Counted from the first letter of the stretch, positions 1-5,695 are shown. The stretch is 5,695 nucleotides of DNA from Actinomycetota bacterium (GCA_028715585.1 JAQURN010000090.1:1-5695); one strand, 5' to 3'. The notes: generated by a model from the sequence alone, not told the origin. Made by a program: numbers and translations.

Positions 1-48
1 CCTCCGGGGCCACAACCCGGCGCTCTAACCAACTGAGCTACGTCCACC
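1..48 (-). tRNA. trnH: tRNA-His (anticodon GTG), 5' part only, cut by the window edge
   Basis: Read on the minus strand from position 48, this is the 5' half or more of a bacterial histidine tRNA. Position 48 fits the extra G(-1) that is the hallmark of tRNA-His. The 5' acceptor strand GTGGACG is at 47-41, followed by TA at 40-39. The D arm has stem GCTC (38-35), loop AGTTGGTTA (34-26) and stem GAGC (25-22). The anticodon stem CCGGG (20-16) pairs with CCCGG (8-4) around the loop TTGTGGC, placing anticodon GTG at 13-11. The remaining three bases begin the variable loop. The T arm, the 3' acceptor strand and any encoded CCA lie outside the window, so acceptor pairing cannot be verified. The layout matches E. 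coli tRNA-His, which also begins with G(-1) before a seven-base acceptor strand. Confidence 0.96.
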
Positions 49-70
49 GCGATAGCATCATTCACACTAA

Positions 71-99
71 AAGATAAAGCTTTAGGGAAGAGATTTCAA
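71..99 (-). promoter_or_regulatory. Sigma-70-like promoter of the tRNA-His gene
   Basis: On the minus strand a -35 box TTGAAA (99-94, 5 of 6 consensus bases) is followed after exactly 17 bp by a -10 box TATCTT (76-71, 4 of 6). Initiation would be expected near position 64, giving a leader of about 16 nt before the tRNA 5' end at 48, a sensible length for RNase P processing. The boxes and spacing are seen directly; promoter activity is inferred. The 10-bp palindrome TAAAGCTTTA (75-84) overlaps the upstream edge of the -10 box. Confidence 0.6.
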
Positions 100-111
100 A
101 CGGCAAACCCT

Positions 112-139
112 TTGTTTTTGCCCCTGGAAAGGCTATCAT
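112..139 (+). promoter_or_regulatory. Possible promoter of the metallophosphoesterase gene
   Basis: A good -10 box TATCAT (134-139, 5 of 6 consensus bases) has a weak -35 candidate TTGTTT (112-117, only TTG conserved) 16 bp upstream. Initiation near 146 would leave about 39 nt of leader, containing the Shine-Dalgarno sequence at 165-173. It is divergent from the tRNA-His promoter. The -35 is poor, so this is only a candidate; it is the best rightward promoter I see in the 49-184 intergenic stretch. Confidence 0.35.
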
Positions 140-164
140 GCCAACGAAAGGATTGCGCACGGTT

Positions 165-173
165 AAAGGAGGG
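165..173 (+). promoter_or_regulatory. Strong Shine-Dalgarno sequence that sets the GTG start at 185
   Basis: AAAGGAGGG is a near-perfect complement of the 16S rRNA 3' end. It lies 11 nt before the GTG at 185, slightly longer than the usual 5-9 nt. No other start codon in the same frame lies between it and 185, so it selects the GTG over the internal ATG at 308. Neither of the two downstream genes has a comparable site. Confidence 0.8.
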
Positions 174-184
174 ATAATTTCCCA

Positions 185-1339
185 GTGGGCGCCTTCGAGG
201 AAATTCAAGAAAGGGTAACCGCCAGAAAGCTATCGAGCGCAATTTCCCAGCCATCGAAACGGCTAGCGCGCCAAGCTAGAAGAAGAGTAGAACTTATCAG
301 ATCGAGGATGCCTGGGGCTCGCTCGCTTGCTCCAGCGGAGGGAGAAAGAAGGAAAGTCAACCGCATCCTGGTACTTTCTGACCTTCATTTTGGAGATCCA
401 AGCGGGGAGCTTAAGTCTCCATATGTTGTAGATAGTTTGTTAGAAGCGATTAGTGAATTCGAGTGGATTGACGAGCTGGTATTTCTGGGCGACGTATTTG
501 ATTTTTGGAAGTCTCCTATCCCTGAGGCAATGGAGGAGGGTAGAGATTTTTTCTCCAAGTTGTTCTTGCTCGAAAATGTCGGCAGGATAGTCTATCTTCC
601 AGGCAATCACGACCACCACATATTTTACCTAGCGCACGAGGAGCTCGTGATGGACGAGCTCCGCTCTGGCAAAGCTTCGTTTCCAGACCTAACCATGCCC
701 CTGGCGGCAGATTGTCCCTTCATTGAGGCGTTGAGACCCAAAGGCTCTAAGATTCCCCTCTCCATGATTTATCCCTTCCACGAGGTAATGGTGGGTGAGA
801 AACTCGTTCTTCTTACTCACGGACACCTGCTTGGCTTTTTCGAGAAGTCGATGTGGAGCCCACAACGCTCGAAGATAGCCTCCAGGATAGTAGGTAGAAG
901 CGAGAGTCTAGAGCTAGAAGATATGGAAAAATTCATAACTCCCTTTTACGAGATGCTCACCCTGAGTGCCTTCGTGCCTGGGGTGGTAGATGGCAGCTAT
1001 TTTTTCTACAGGCTACTAGATCGCACCGGCAAGCTACTCGGCTTGGAGGGCGATTCGCGCAAGTCCACTTATCGAGGGGTCCCCATGGACAAAAACGCGG
1101 CAGACGTAGAGGCTCTCCTCGACCACTTCTATGAGGAGAAACCAGATTATTTCATCTATGGCCATACCCATAGAGCTGGAGCCCTCCTCCTTCCCTTGAG
1201 CGGCACGAAAGCTATCAATAGTGGCTGCTGGATTTCAGATGGGGTCGAAAACGAATCCATGAACTTGGTCCTCGAAATCTCAGAAGGGGAAGACGAAGTA
1301 AATCTGCTAAAGATAGAACGAGCCGAAAGTGCTCTTTAG
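185..1339 (+). CDS. Calcineurin-like metallophosphoesterase, LpxH-like branch, substrate unknown
   Basis: This 384-residue protein carries the full set of metallophosphoesterase metal-binding motifs: D66-x-H68 (SDLH), G102-D103 with D106 (GDVFDFW), GNHD at 140-143, H212-G-H214, and GHTHR at 326-330. NSGCW follows at 345-349. It should be a two-metal hydrolase of a phosphate ester or pyrophosphate. The GDxFDFW and GHTHR pattern recalls COG2908, the LpxH-type UDP-2,3-diacylglucosamine hydrolases, rather than the SbcD nuclease. It has canonical GNHD where E. coli LpxH has GNRD, and at 384 residues it is much longer than LpxH (about 240), so a lipid A role should not be assumed. Much of the extra length is a basic N-terminal stretch (residues 1-58, many Arg and Lys at 24-41) and a long segment between HGH and GHTH (215-325). 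No signal peptide or membrane segment is seen, so a cytoplasmic or membrane-surface location is likely. The GTG start is chosen because of the strong Shine-Dalgarno at 165-173. The fold is certain; the substrate is not. Confidence 0.88.
   Translation: MGAFEEIQERVTARKLSSAISQPSKRLARQARRRVELIRSRMPGARSLAPAEGERRKVNRILVLSDLHFGDPSGELKSPYVVDSLLEAISEFEWIDELVFLGDVFDFWKSPIPEAMEEGRDFFSKLFLLENVGRIVYLPGNHDHHIFYLAHEELVMDELRSGKASFPDLTMPLAADCPFIEALRPKGSKIPLSMIYPFHEVMVGEKLVLLTHGHLLGFFEKSMWSPQRSKIASRIVGRSESLELEDMEKFITPFYEMLTLSAFVPGVVDGSYFFYRLLDRTGKLLGLEGDSRKSTYRGVPMDKNAADVEALLDHFYEEKPDYFIYGHTHRAGALLLPLSGTKAINSGCWISDGVENESMNLVLEISEGEDEVNLLKIERAESAL
640..662 (+). repeat. Perfect 9-bp inverted repeat inside the metallophosphoesterase gene
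   Basis: Arms GGAGCTCGT (640-648) and ACGAGCTCC (654-662) are exact reverse complements around a 5-nt loop. A competing 6-bp hairpin (CACGAG 635-640 with CTCGTG 644-649) overlaps the left arm. There is no T-tract after it, so it is not an intrinsic terminator. It lies in coding sequence just after the GNHD motif. Function is unknown and chance is possible. Confidence 0.45.
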
Positions 1340-1393
1340 ACATCGCCTTCGGCTAGCCTACCATCGAAACAAAGTTTTGTCCTCTCGGTAAGT

Positions 1394-1399
1394 TAAGAT
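1394..1399 (+). promoter_or_regulatory. Candidate -10 element for leaderless addB transcription
   Basis: The 67-bp gap between the metallophosphoesterase and addB has no Shine-Dalgarno sequence before the ATG at 1407. TAAGAT (1394-1399) fits the TANNNT -10 pattern and ends 7 nt before that ATG, so a transcript would begin at or next to the start codon. That is the geometry of leaderless genes in Actinobacteria and Deinococcus-like bacteria. No -35 box sits at 16-18 bp; TTGTCC (1377-1382) is only 11 bp away. The alternative is read-through from the upstream gene with a weak initiation site. Confidence 0.3.
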
Positions 1400-1406
1400 T
1401 CTAAGT

Positions 1407-4400
1407 ATGTTGGAAGAAAAGAAGCTCATCTTAGGAAAATTCAGTCCGGGTCTCGAGGAATGCCTGGCAGATATCGCGAGGGAGGGAAAACGTGAAAATC
1501 CCCTCGCACCGCTCACGGTGCTCGTTGGCTCAGAAATGCTTAAACTTCACCTGGAAAAGGCACTCACCGAGAAATTAGGCGGGTGGGCGAACATAAGAAT
1601 TTTTACCCTTCACGATTTTTCCAAGAGGCTGCTCGAGGCGAGGCAACTTGATTTCAAAGAACTCCCAGACTCCATAAGAAAACTCATAGTAGAAAAGGTT
1701 ACGCAGAAAGAAAACTTGGGCGATTTTTCGAGTTCGGCGTCTTTCCCTGGCTTCGCCGATGCTTTGCTGTCCACGTTCAAAGACATGGAGTCCGCAAGGT
1801 TCGCGATGCCCCCTCCCGATTCCCTTGATGCCAAAAGCAGCCTCAAAGAAGCAAATACCAGGGTGAAGACCGCGGCTAGGCTTTATGAAAAATACTCACT
1901 GGAAATCACCGGAAGCGATAAAGAAAAGATGAACATTCTCGAAATCGCCTCTTCATTTGCTGAGGATGTACCAAGAGTATTCAGCTCGGATGAAGTCGTT
2001 TTTTATGGCTTTTACGATTTCAACGCTATCCAGAAACATTTTCTAAGGTCGCTCTCAAAAACACGCAGCATCCTATTTCTTTTGCCTTATGAGGAAGGAA
2101 ATGATTCTTACGAATACGCGCAGCCCCTTATTAGATGGCTCGAGGGCATAGGGTTCGAGAAAACTATCCTCCAGTCCTCCGAGCAACCTCCTTTAAGCAA
2201 CCTCGAGATTCTCAAGCGAAAAGGCAAATCTCCTCCGACAAAAATCAGTCGGGATAGCGATGACACCGTCCAGATAATCTCCGCTCCTGGCGAGCGGAGG
2301 GAAGTCCAAGAGATTGCAAGAGAGGTTTTGTATTACTGGCACGAAAAAGGTATTCCCTTCGAGGAAATGGCTGTTATTCTCAAGCATCCCGAAACTTATG
2401 GGCGCCTAGTAGTGGAAGAATTTGAAAGGCTTGGCATACCATATTATTCCTCCTGCCATTCAAAACTCTCACAGACGCCCGAAGCGAGGTCGTTGATTCT
2501 ACTTTGTGAGATAGCCTTATCTGGAATCAAGCGAAGCAAAGTGATGGACTTTCTCAAAGCCTGTCCCTTAAGCATAAAAGATATCTTGAGAAGAGAATTA
2601 AAACCAGGCGAAGTCGACCTTTGGGACAAGATAAGCGTCGATGCTGGCGTGATTGGCACCAAAGAGCAATGGAGAAGCCGCCTCAAGCGGTTCATAGAGT
2701 CTGGCAAGCCAACATCGAGCGAGGCTCGTGACTTTCTTTCCATGATTGAATACATCCTCGAAGTTGTCGAAAAAATCCCCGAAAAATCCAATATAAGCGG
2801 TTTCCTTTCGCCCATCATCGAAGCCTACTCCAAAATCGTTTCTCCGTCAGAGCACAAAAAATCAGCGCCTGGAGAGAAAGATACAGACACCAAAGATTTT
2901 GTGCTCGAAGAGATGGAAAATCTCACGCAGTTTGAAGCGAGCATTGGAGAATTTAATTTCGAAAGCTTTGTGTCTCTCATAAAAGAACACCTCGCGAACC
3001 GCGAGGTCAACAAAGGCAACTTCAAACGTGGCGGGGTCAACGTCCTCGAAATAATGAAAGCAAGGGGCACTTCATTTCAAGTCGTCTTCATTCCAGGTAT
3101 CGTGGAAAAGGGTTTTCCGGACATCTCCCATAAAGGCGGGATTCTTCCCGATGAGGATAGAAAAATGCTCAACAGGGGTGGAAGATTTTTTTCGTCGAGC
3201 GAAGACTGCGTGAAAGAAGAAAAACTTCTTTTCTCTCTTGCGGTGCAAACGGCAAAGGAGCACCTCGTTCTCTCGTACCCAAGGCTAGACCCAGGAAGCG
3301 GAAGTCCAAGACTTCCTAGCTTTTTTCTTATCAAAGCCGCCCAATCTTACACTAACGAGAGGGTGAACTATGAAACGCTCGAAGACACGGAAGGGTTCCA
3401 TCGCGTGCCTTTGCTCCCAGTTTGCCATCCTCCCGAAAGAAGCTTAAGCCTCGAGGAATATCACCTTACCAAGGTTCTTTCGCCCTCTCAGGAAGAGAGG
3501 CTTGCCTGGAGGGAACACGTTCAAAAAGATGAAAATGTCAAAAAGGGCTACCAAGTTCAGGCAAGTCGCTATTCAGCCTGGTGTCTTACTTCCTACGATG
3601 GGCTAGTTGGCAAAGTAGCGGAAGAATGGGCAAAAGAGAGGGTCTTTTCAGCGAGAGAGTTAGAAGATTACGCCAGATGTCCTTATAGCTACTTCCTAAG
3701 CCACTTTCTGGAAATCAAGGATTTTGAGCCGCCTGAAGAGGTGATTGCCCTCCAGCCCGCTAGAAAGGGAAGCCTTGTCCACACCATTCTCCGAGATTTC
3801 TTTTCCAGCGCTTCGAAGTTGGGGCTCCTCCCTTTGAAAGAAGAAGACCAGGATAAACACCTCCAAATTCTTCATGAAGTATGCTCGAAAAACTTCGCGT
3901 TAGAGGAAGCGGATTTAACCTGCGGGCTTCCCGCTTCCTGGGAAGTCGAAAAGGAAAACATCACCAGCCTCGCTAAGCTAGTTATTTACGAGGAAACATC
4001 CCTCCGTTCCGATTTCATACCTACATTTTTTGAAATTCCATTTGGGGAACCCGAGACGGAAAACCTAGAAATTCGTCTCGATGACGGAAGCAAAATTCGG
4101 GTCAGGGGAAGGATTGACCGAATCGATCTCGCAAACGATAGAAATAAACTCAAGGTCATAGATTATAAAACTGGAAGCGCGAATCAAAAAAGCGAAGACC
4201 CCTTTCGCCCCAAAAGCGAGAAAAGGCAAGGTCTCTACCTCCAAGGCATGATTTATCTTCTCGCGGCTCCAGCAATAACAGGCGTCCGCAGCGCAAAATC
4301 GATGGAGGCAGAGATTTATTACATCTCTAAGGGCTTCGCAAAGGATAAAACGTCACAAAGTGCAAGGGTGAAATACGGAGGGGAACAATTTTTGGAGCAT

Positions 4401-4619
4401 GGGGCAAAACTCAAGCACTTTATAACCCTCATCTTCGAAGGCATCAAAGGAGGCTTTTTCTTCCCCATGCCAAGCCAAAATTGTGACTTCTGCAATTTCC
4501 AAAAGGCTTGCCCCGAGGAAAGAAAAATCATATACGGCAGAAAGAAATACGACCCTGCTATCGGAAAAGTCAAAGAGCTATTCCTGGATACATCCGAAAA
4601 TACATATAGCGAGCGATAA
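1407..4619 (+). CDS. addB: AddB-type ATP-dependent nuclease subunit with PD-(D/E)XK and iron-sulfur nuclease domain
   Basis: This complete 1070-residue protein has AddB architecture. Residues about 36-75 resemble the first helicase strand of the family but lack GxxGKT, so ATP binding by AddB itself is unlikely. Residues 292-347 (SAPGERREVQEIAREV, then IPFEEMAVIL and GIPYY) match the conserved AddB/UvrD-fold core. Residues 545-571 (KARGTSFQVVFIPGI, then GFP) correspond to the helicase motif V region. LVLSYPRLDPGSGSPRLPSF (620-639) is typical of AddB. The C-terminal nuclease has H792, D904 (GRIDRID), D919-x-K921 (IDYKTG) and Q941-x3-Y. Four cysteines, C758 followed by C1026-x2-C1029-x5-C1035, reproduce the AddB 4Fe-4S signature that locks the nuclease domain. 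With AddA it should resect double-strand ends for RecA-dependent repair. The length is near the family norm and no key nuclease residue is missing. ATG 1407 is the only possible start, because a TAA at 1389-1391 closes the frame upstream. addA follows after 2 nt. Confidence 0.93.
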   Translation: MLEEKKLILGKFSPGLEECLADIAREGKRENPLAPLTVLVGSEMLKLHLEKALTEKLGGWANIRIFTLHDFSKRLLEARQLDFKELPDSIRKLIVEKVTQKENLGDFSSSASFPGFADALLSTFKDMESARFAMPPPDSLDAKSSLKEANTRVKTAARLYEKYSLEITGSDKEKMNILEIASSFAEDVPRVFSSDEVVFYGFYDFNAIQKHFLRSLSKTRSILFLLPYEEGNDSYEYAQPLIRWLEGIGFEKTILQSSEQPPLSNLEILKRKGKSPPTKISRDSDDTVQIISAPGERREVQEIAREVLYYWHEKGIPFEEMAVILKHPETYGRLVVEEFERLGIPYYSSCHSKLSQTPEARSLILLCEIALSGIKRSKVMDFLKACPLSIKDILRRELKPGEVDLWDKISVDAGVIGTKEQWRSRLKRFIESGKPTSSEARDFLSMIEYILEVVEKIPEKSNISGFLSPIIEAYSKIVSPSEHKKSAPGEKDTDTKDFVLEEMENLTQFEASIGEFNFESFVSLIKEHLANREVNKGNFKRGGVNVLEIMKARGTSFQVVFIPGIVEKGFPDISHKGGILPDEDRKMLNRGGRFFSSSEDCVKEEKLLFSLAVQTAKEHLVLSYPRLDPGSGSPRLPSFFLIKAAQSYTNERVNYETLEDTEGFHRVPLLPVCHPPERSLSLEEYHLTKVLSPSQEERLAWREHVQKDENVKKGYQVQASRYSAWCLTSYDGLVGKVAEEWAKERVFSARELEDYARCPYSYFLSHFLEIKDFEPPEEVIALQPARKGSLVHTILRDFFSSASKLGLLPLKEEDQDKHLQILHEVCSKNFALEEADLTCGLPASWEVEKENITSLAKLVIYEETSLRSDFIPTFFEIPFGEPETENLEIRLDDGSKIRVRGRIDRIDLANDRNKLKVIDYKTGSANQKSEDPFRPKSEKRQGLYLQGMIYLLAAPAITGVRSAKSMEAEIYYISKGFAKDKTSQSARVKYGGEQFLEHGAKLKHFITLIFEGIKGGFFFPMPSQNCDFCNFQKACPEERKIIYGRKKYDPAIGKVKELFLDTSENTYSER
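2279..2299 (+). repeat. Perfect 8-bp inverted repeat inside addB
   Basis: Arms CTCCGCTC (2279-2286) and GAGCGGAG (2292-2299) enclose a 5-nt loop; the flanking T2278 and G2300 could add a wobble pair. It overlaps the codons of the conserved SAPGERRE segment (residues 292-299), so amino acid conservation may constrain it. No T-tract follows. Confidence 0.4.
2989..3007 (+). repeat. Perfect 8-bp, 3-nt-loop hairpin inside addB
   Basis: Arms ACCTCGCG (2989-2996) and CGCGAGGT (3000-3007) are exact reverse complements with the tight loop AAC. The stem is GC-rich and should fold stably in the mRNA. It lies in codons for HLANREV (about residues 528-534), just ahead of the motif V-like region. It is not followed by T residues, so it is not a terminator. 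Function is unknown. Confidence 0.45.
3905..3945 (+). repeat. Cluster of overlapping, mutually exclusive inverted repeats inside addB
   Basis: Three pairings share the same bases: GGAAGCGG (3905-3912) with CCGCTTCC (3931-3938), GCGGG (3922-3926) with CCCGC (3930-3934), and CTTCCC (3927-3932) with GGGAAG (3940-3945). Only one or two can form at a time. It lies in the codons between H792 and D904 of the nuclease domain, a less conserved part. This may well be chance produced by GGAAG and CTTCC words. Confidence 0.3.
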
Positions 4620-4621
4620 AG

Positions 4622-5695
4622 ATGCAAGCGACGAAAGACCGCAAAACAAGAAAAGAAATAATAGAAGAAGATGACAAGTGCCTTCTAGTCGAAGCAAGCG
4701 CTGGCACCGGAAAGACCACCTTGCTTGTGAATCGCGTCTTTCATCTCGTTACCAAGAAAAGGGCAAAACTCTCAAAAATAGCCGCCATTACCTTCACCGA
4801 GAAAGCAGCGGGAGAGCTGAAAATAAAGCTTTACCAAGAAATCTCCTCTAGGCTCTCCACATCTTCAGATGAGAAAGAAAAAGAACTATTGGAAGAGGCG
4901 CTCGAAGACCTGGAATCATGCGATGTATCCACTATCCATTCTTTTGCCGCAAACCTGCTTCGAGCCAGACCCATCGAAAGCGGTGTAGATCCCAGTTTCA
5001 AGATAGCCGACGAGAATAAGATGCTTTTCATAAAACAAGAAGCCGCCGACAATTGGTTGAAAGAGAGGTTCACGGCTCCAAATACGACATTCGGGCTTTA
5101 CGATGCCTTCAACATCAATCCAGATAAGATGAAAATGCTCGCAGACCTCCTCTACGAACACAGGGATTTGACGCAAGGGATTCAAAAACTTAAATCCGAT
5201 GATCTCCTAACCGACCAAGCAATCGAAGAGTTCCTAAAAGAGGCAGAGAATCTTTGTCTCAACGCGGCTGCCCAACTGCGTAAGGTTCTTGCGAAATTTA
5301 CCCCTTCAGAGAGCGACACCTCGCTCAAAGCAATAAGGGCTTTTATTGCCTTGGTTGATTCATTTGTCCAGTGGGGCACAAAGTACGACATCATAAAGCT
5401 AGCGTTGAAAGTGGCAGAAAAAGAGCCCGCCGAGAGAGGAAAAACAAACTGGAGTGAGGCACCCCGATGTTTCGAAGAACAACTGCGGATAAGGAGAGGA
5501 CTCAAAAACAATATCAACAAGATGCTCGACAAGATAAAGAACCACGTGCAGAGTAGCTTGGTCTCCGATATAGAAGATTACATTGCCAAAGTTGAGGATG
5601 CAAAGAAAAAAGAGGGATTGCTCGATTTTGGGGACCTCCTCATCAAATCGAGGGATTTGCTCCAAAACAACAAAGAAGTGCGGGGGGCTCTACAG
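4622..5695 (+). CDS. addA: AddA-type UvrD-family helicase-nuclease subunit, N-terminal 358 residues, 3' end beyond window
   Basis: The frame is open from ATG 4622 to the window end, exactly 358 codons, about a third of a typical AddA. The Walker A motif is EASAGTGKTT (residues 24-33, catalytic K31). Motif Ia is ITFTEKAAGEL (56-66). The STIHSF motif (103-108) follows, then a mostly helical, charged 1B-type insertion (about 120-325). LDFGDLL (334-340) marks the approach to helicase motif II, which must lie just past the edge. AddA is a 3'-5' DNA motor and, with its C-terminal nuclease domain, degrades one strand at a double-strand break; that C-terminus is not visible. VEASAGTGKT also occurs in RecB, but the AddB partner directly upstream makes AddA the better name. 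The start is fixed by an in-frame TAG at 4607-4609, with no other start codon between. The gene begins 2 nt after the addB stop with only a weak ribosome site, which suggests translational coupling and a shared transcript. Confidence 0.9.
   Translation, partial: MQATKDRKTRKEIIEEDDKCLLVEASAGTGKTTLLVNRVFHLVTKKRAKLSKIAAITFTEKAAGELKIKLYQEISSRLSTSSDEKEKELLEEALEDLESCDVSTIHSFAANLLRARPIESGVDPSFKIADENKMLFIKQEAADNWLKERFTAPNTTFGLYDAFNINPDKMKMLADLLYEHRDLTQGIQKLKSDDLLTDQAIEEFLKEAENLCLNAAAQLRKVLAKFTPSESDTSLKAIRAFIALVDSFVQWGTKYDIIKLALKVAEKEPAERGKTNWSEAPRCFEEQLRIRRGLKNNINKMLDKIKNHVQSSLVSDIEDYIAKVEDAKKKEGLLDFGDLLIKSRDLLQNNKEVRGALQ

Noticed and set aside
102..122. GGCAAA (102-107) with TTTGCC (117-122) as a hairpin in the intergenic region
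   Set aside because: Only 6 bp, with three A-T/T-A pairs in a row and a 9-nt loop. No T-tract supports a terminator on either strand.
185..1339. SbcD exonuclease identity for the metallophosphoesterase
   Set aside because: The GDVFDFW, THGH and GHTHR/NSGCW pattern fits the LpxH-like branch, and no sbcC-like gene follows. The next gene is addB.
1321..1354. Stem AGCCGAA (1321-1327) with TTCGGCT (1348-1354) across the metallophosphoesterase stop codon, as a terminator
   Set aside because: The 7-bp stem has a 20-nt loop and no T-tract after it; the next bases are AGCCTACC. It does not look like an intrinsic terminator.
2444..2818. 124-codon open frame on the minus strand
   Set aside because: It lies wholly within addB, has no recognisable domain, and the opposite strand encodes a continuous conserved protein. 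It is a shadow frame, as are the other minus-strand frames under addB.
4483..4674. 63-codon plus-strand frame spanning the addB-addA junction
   Set aside because: It is out of frame with both genes, very Lys/Arg-rich, and overlaps the iron-sulfur cysteine codons of addB and the addA start. It has no ribosome-binding site.
5182..5532. 116-codon open frame on the minus strand
   Set aside because: It is antisense to addA, is Ser/Leu-rich low-complexity translation, and has no recognisable motif. It is a shadow of the addA reading frame.
4622..5695. RecB or a phage-defence UvrD-type helicase as the identity of the last gene
   Set aside because: The AddB partner with its iron-sulfur nuclease lies 2 nt upstream, so AddA is the simplest call. 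No defence-type effector or mobile-element gene is nearby.
1..5695. CRISPR array, insertion sequence or attachment site at the tRNA
   Set aside because: No regularly spaced direct repeats, transposase, integrase or duplicated tRNA fragment were seen. The 3' end of the tRNA, where integration would occur, is outside the window.

Overview
The window is bacterial chromosomal DNA of intermediate GC. It holds the 5' part of a tRNA-His gene on the minus strand, then three rightward protein genes: a metallophosphoesterase, a complete AddB-type nuclease subunit, and the first 358 codons of an AddA-type UvrD-family helicase that runs off the right edge. AddAB, rather than RecBCD, is the usual recombinational end-resection enzyme of Firmicutes, many Actinobacteria, Alphaproteobacteria and various less-studied phyla. 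The coding regions use AGA, AGG and ATA freely and start with GTG or ATG. I cannot name a phylum from this alone. The protein genes look native, with similar codon use and tight packing, and I see no sign of a mobile element.

Layout. Positions 1-48 are tRNA-His(GTG), cut at the left edge within the variable loop. Positions 49-184 are a divergent promoter region: a good sigma-70-like promoter faces the tRNA, and a weaker one faces the metallophosphoesterase, which has a strong Shine-Dalgarno sequence. The metallophosphoesterase occupies 185-1339. A 67-bp gap follows, with no Shine-Dalgarno sequence and a possible leaderless-type -10 element. addB occupies 1407-4619, and addA starts 2 nt after its stop codon and continues past 5695.

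How the genes work together. AddA should supply the ATP-driven 3'-5' translocation motor and, in the unseen part, one nuclease domain. AddB supplies the second nuclease domain, held by an iron-sulfur cluster, and an N-terminal helicase-like fold that here lacks a recognisable Walker A motif. The pair would process double-strand ends for RecA loading. The upstream metallophosphoesterase has all five metal-site motifs and resembles the LpxH-like (UDP-2,3-diacylglucosamine hydrolase-like) branch more than SbcD. Whether it shares a role with AddAB is unknown.

I found no CRISPR array, toxin-antitoxin pair, transposon or clearly novel system. The points most worth a second look are a strong tetranucleotide skew (TCGA common, GATC and GGCC scarce), the possible leaderless start of addB, the unresolved substrate and long insert of the metallophosphoesterase, and several perfect short hairpins inside coding sequence.
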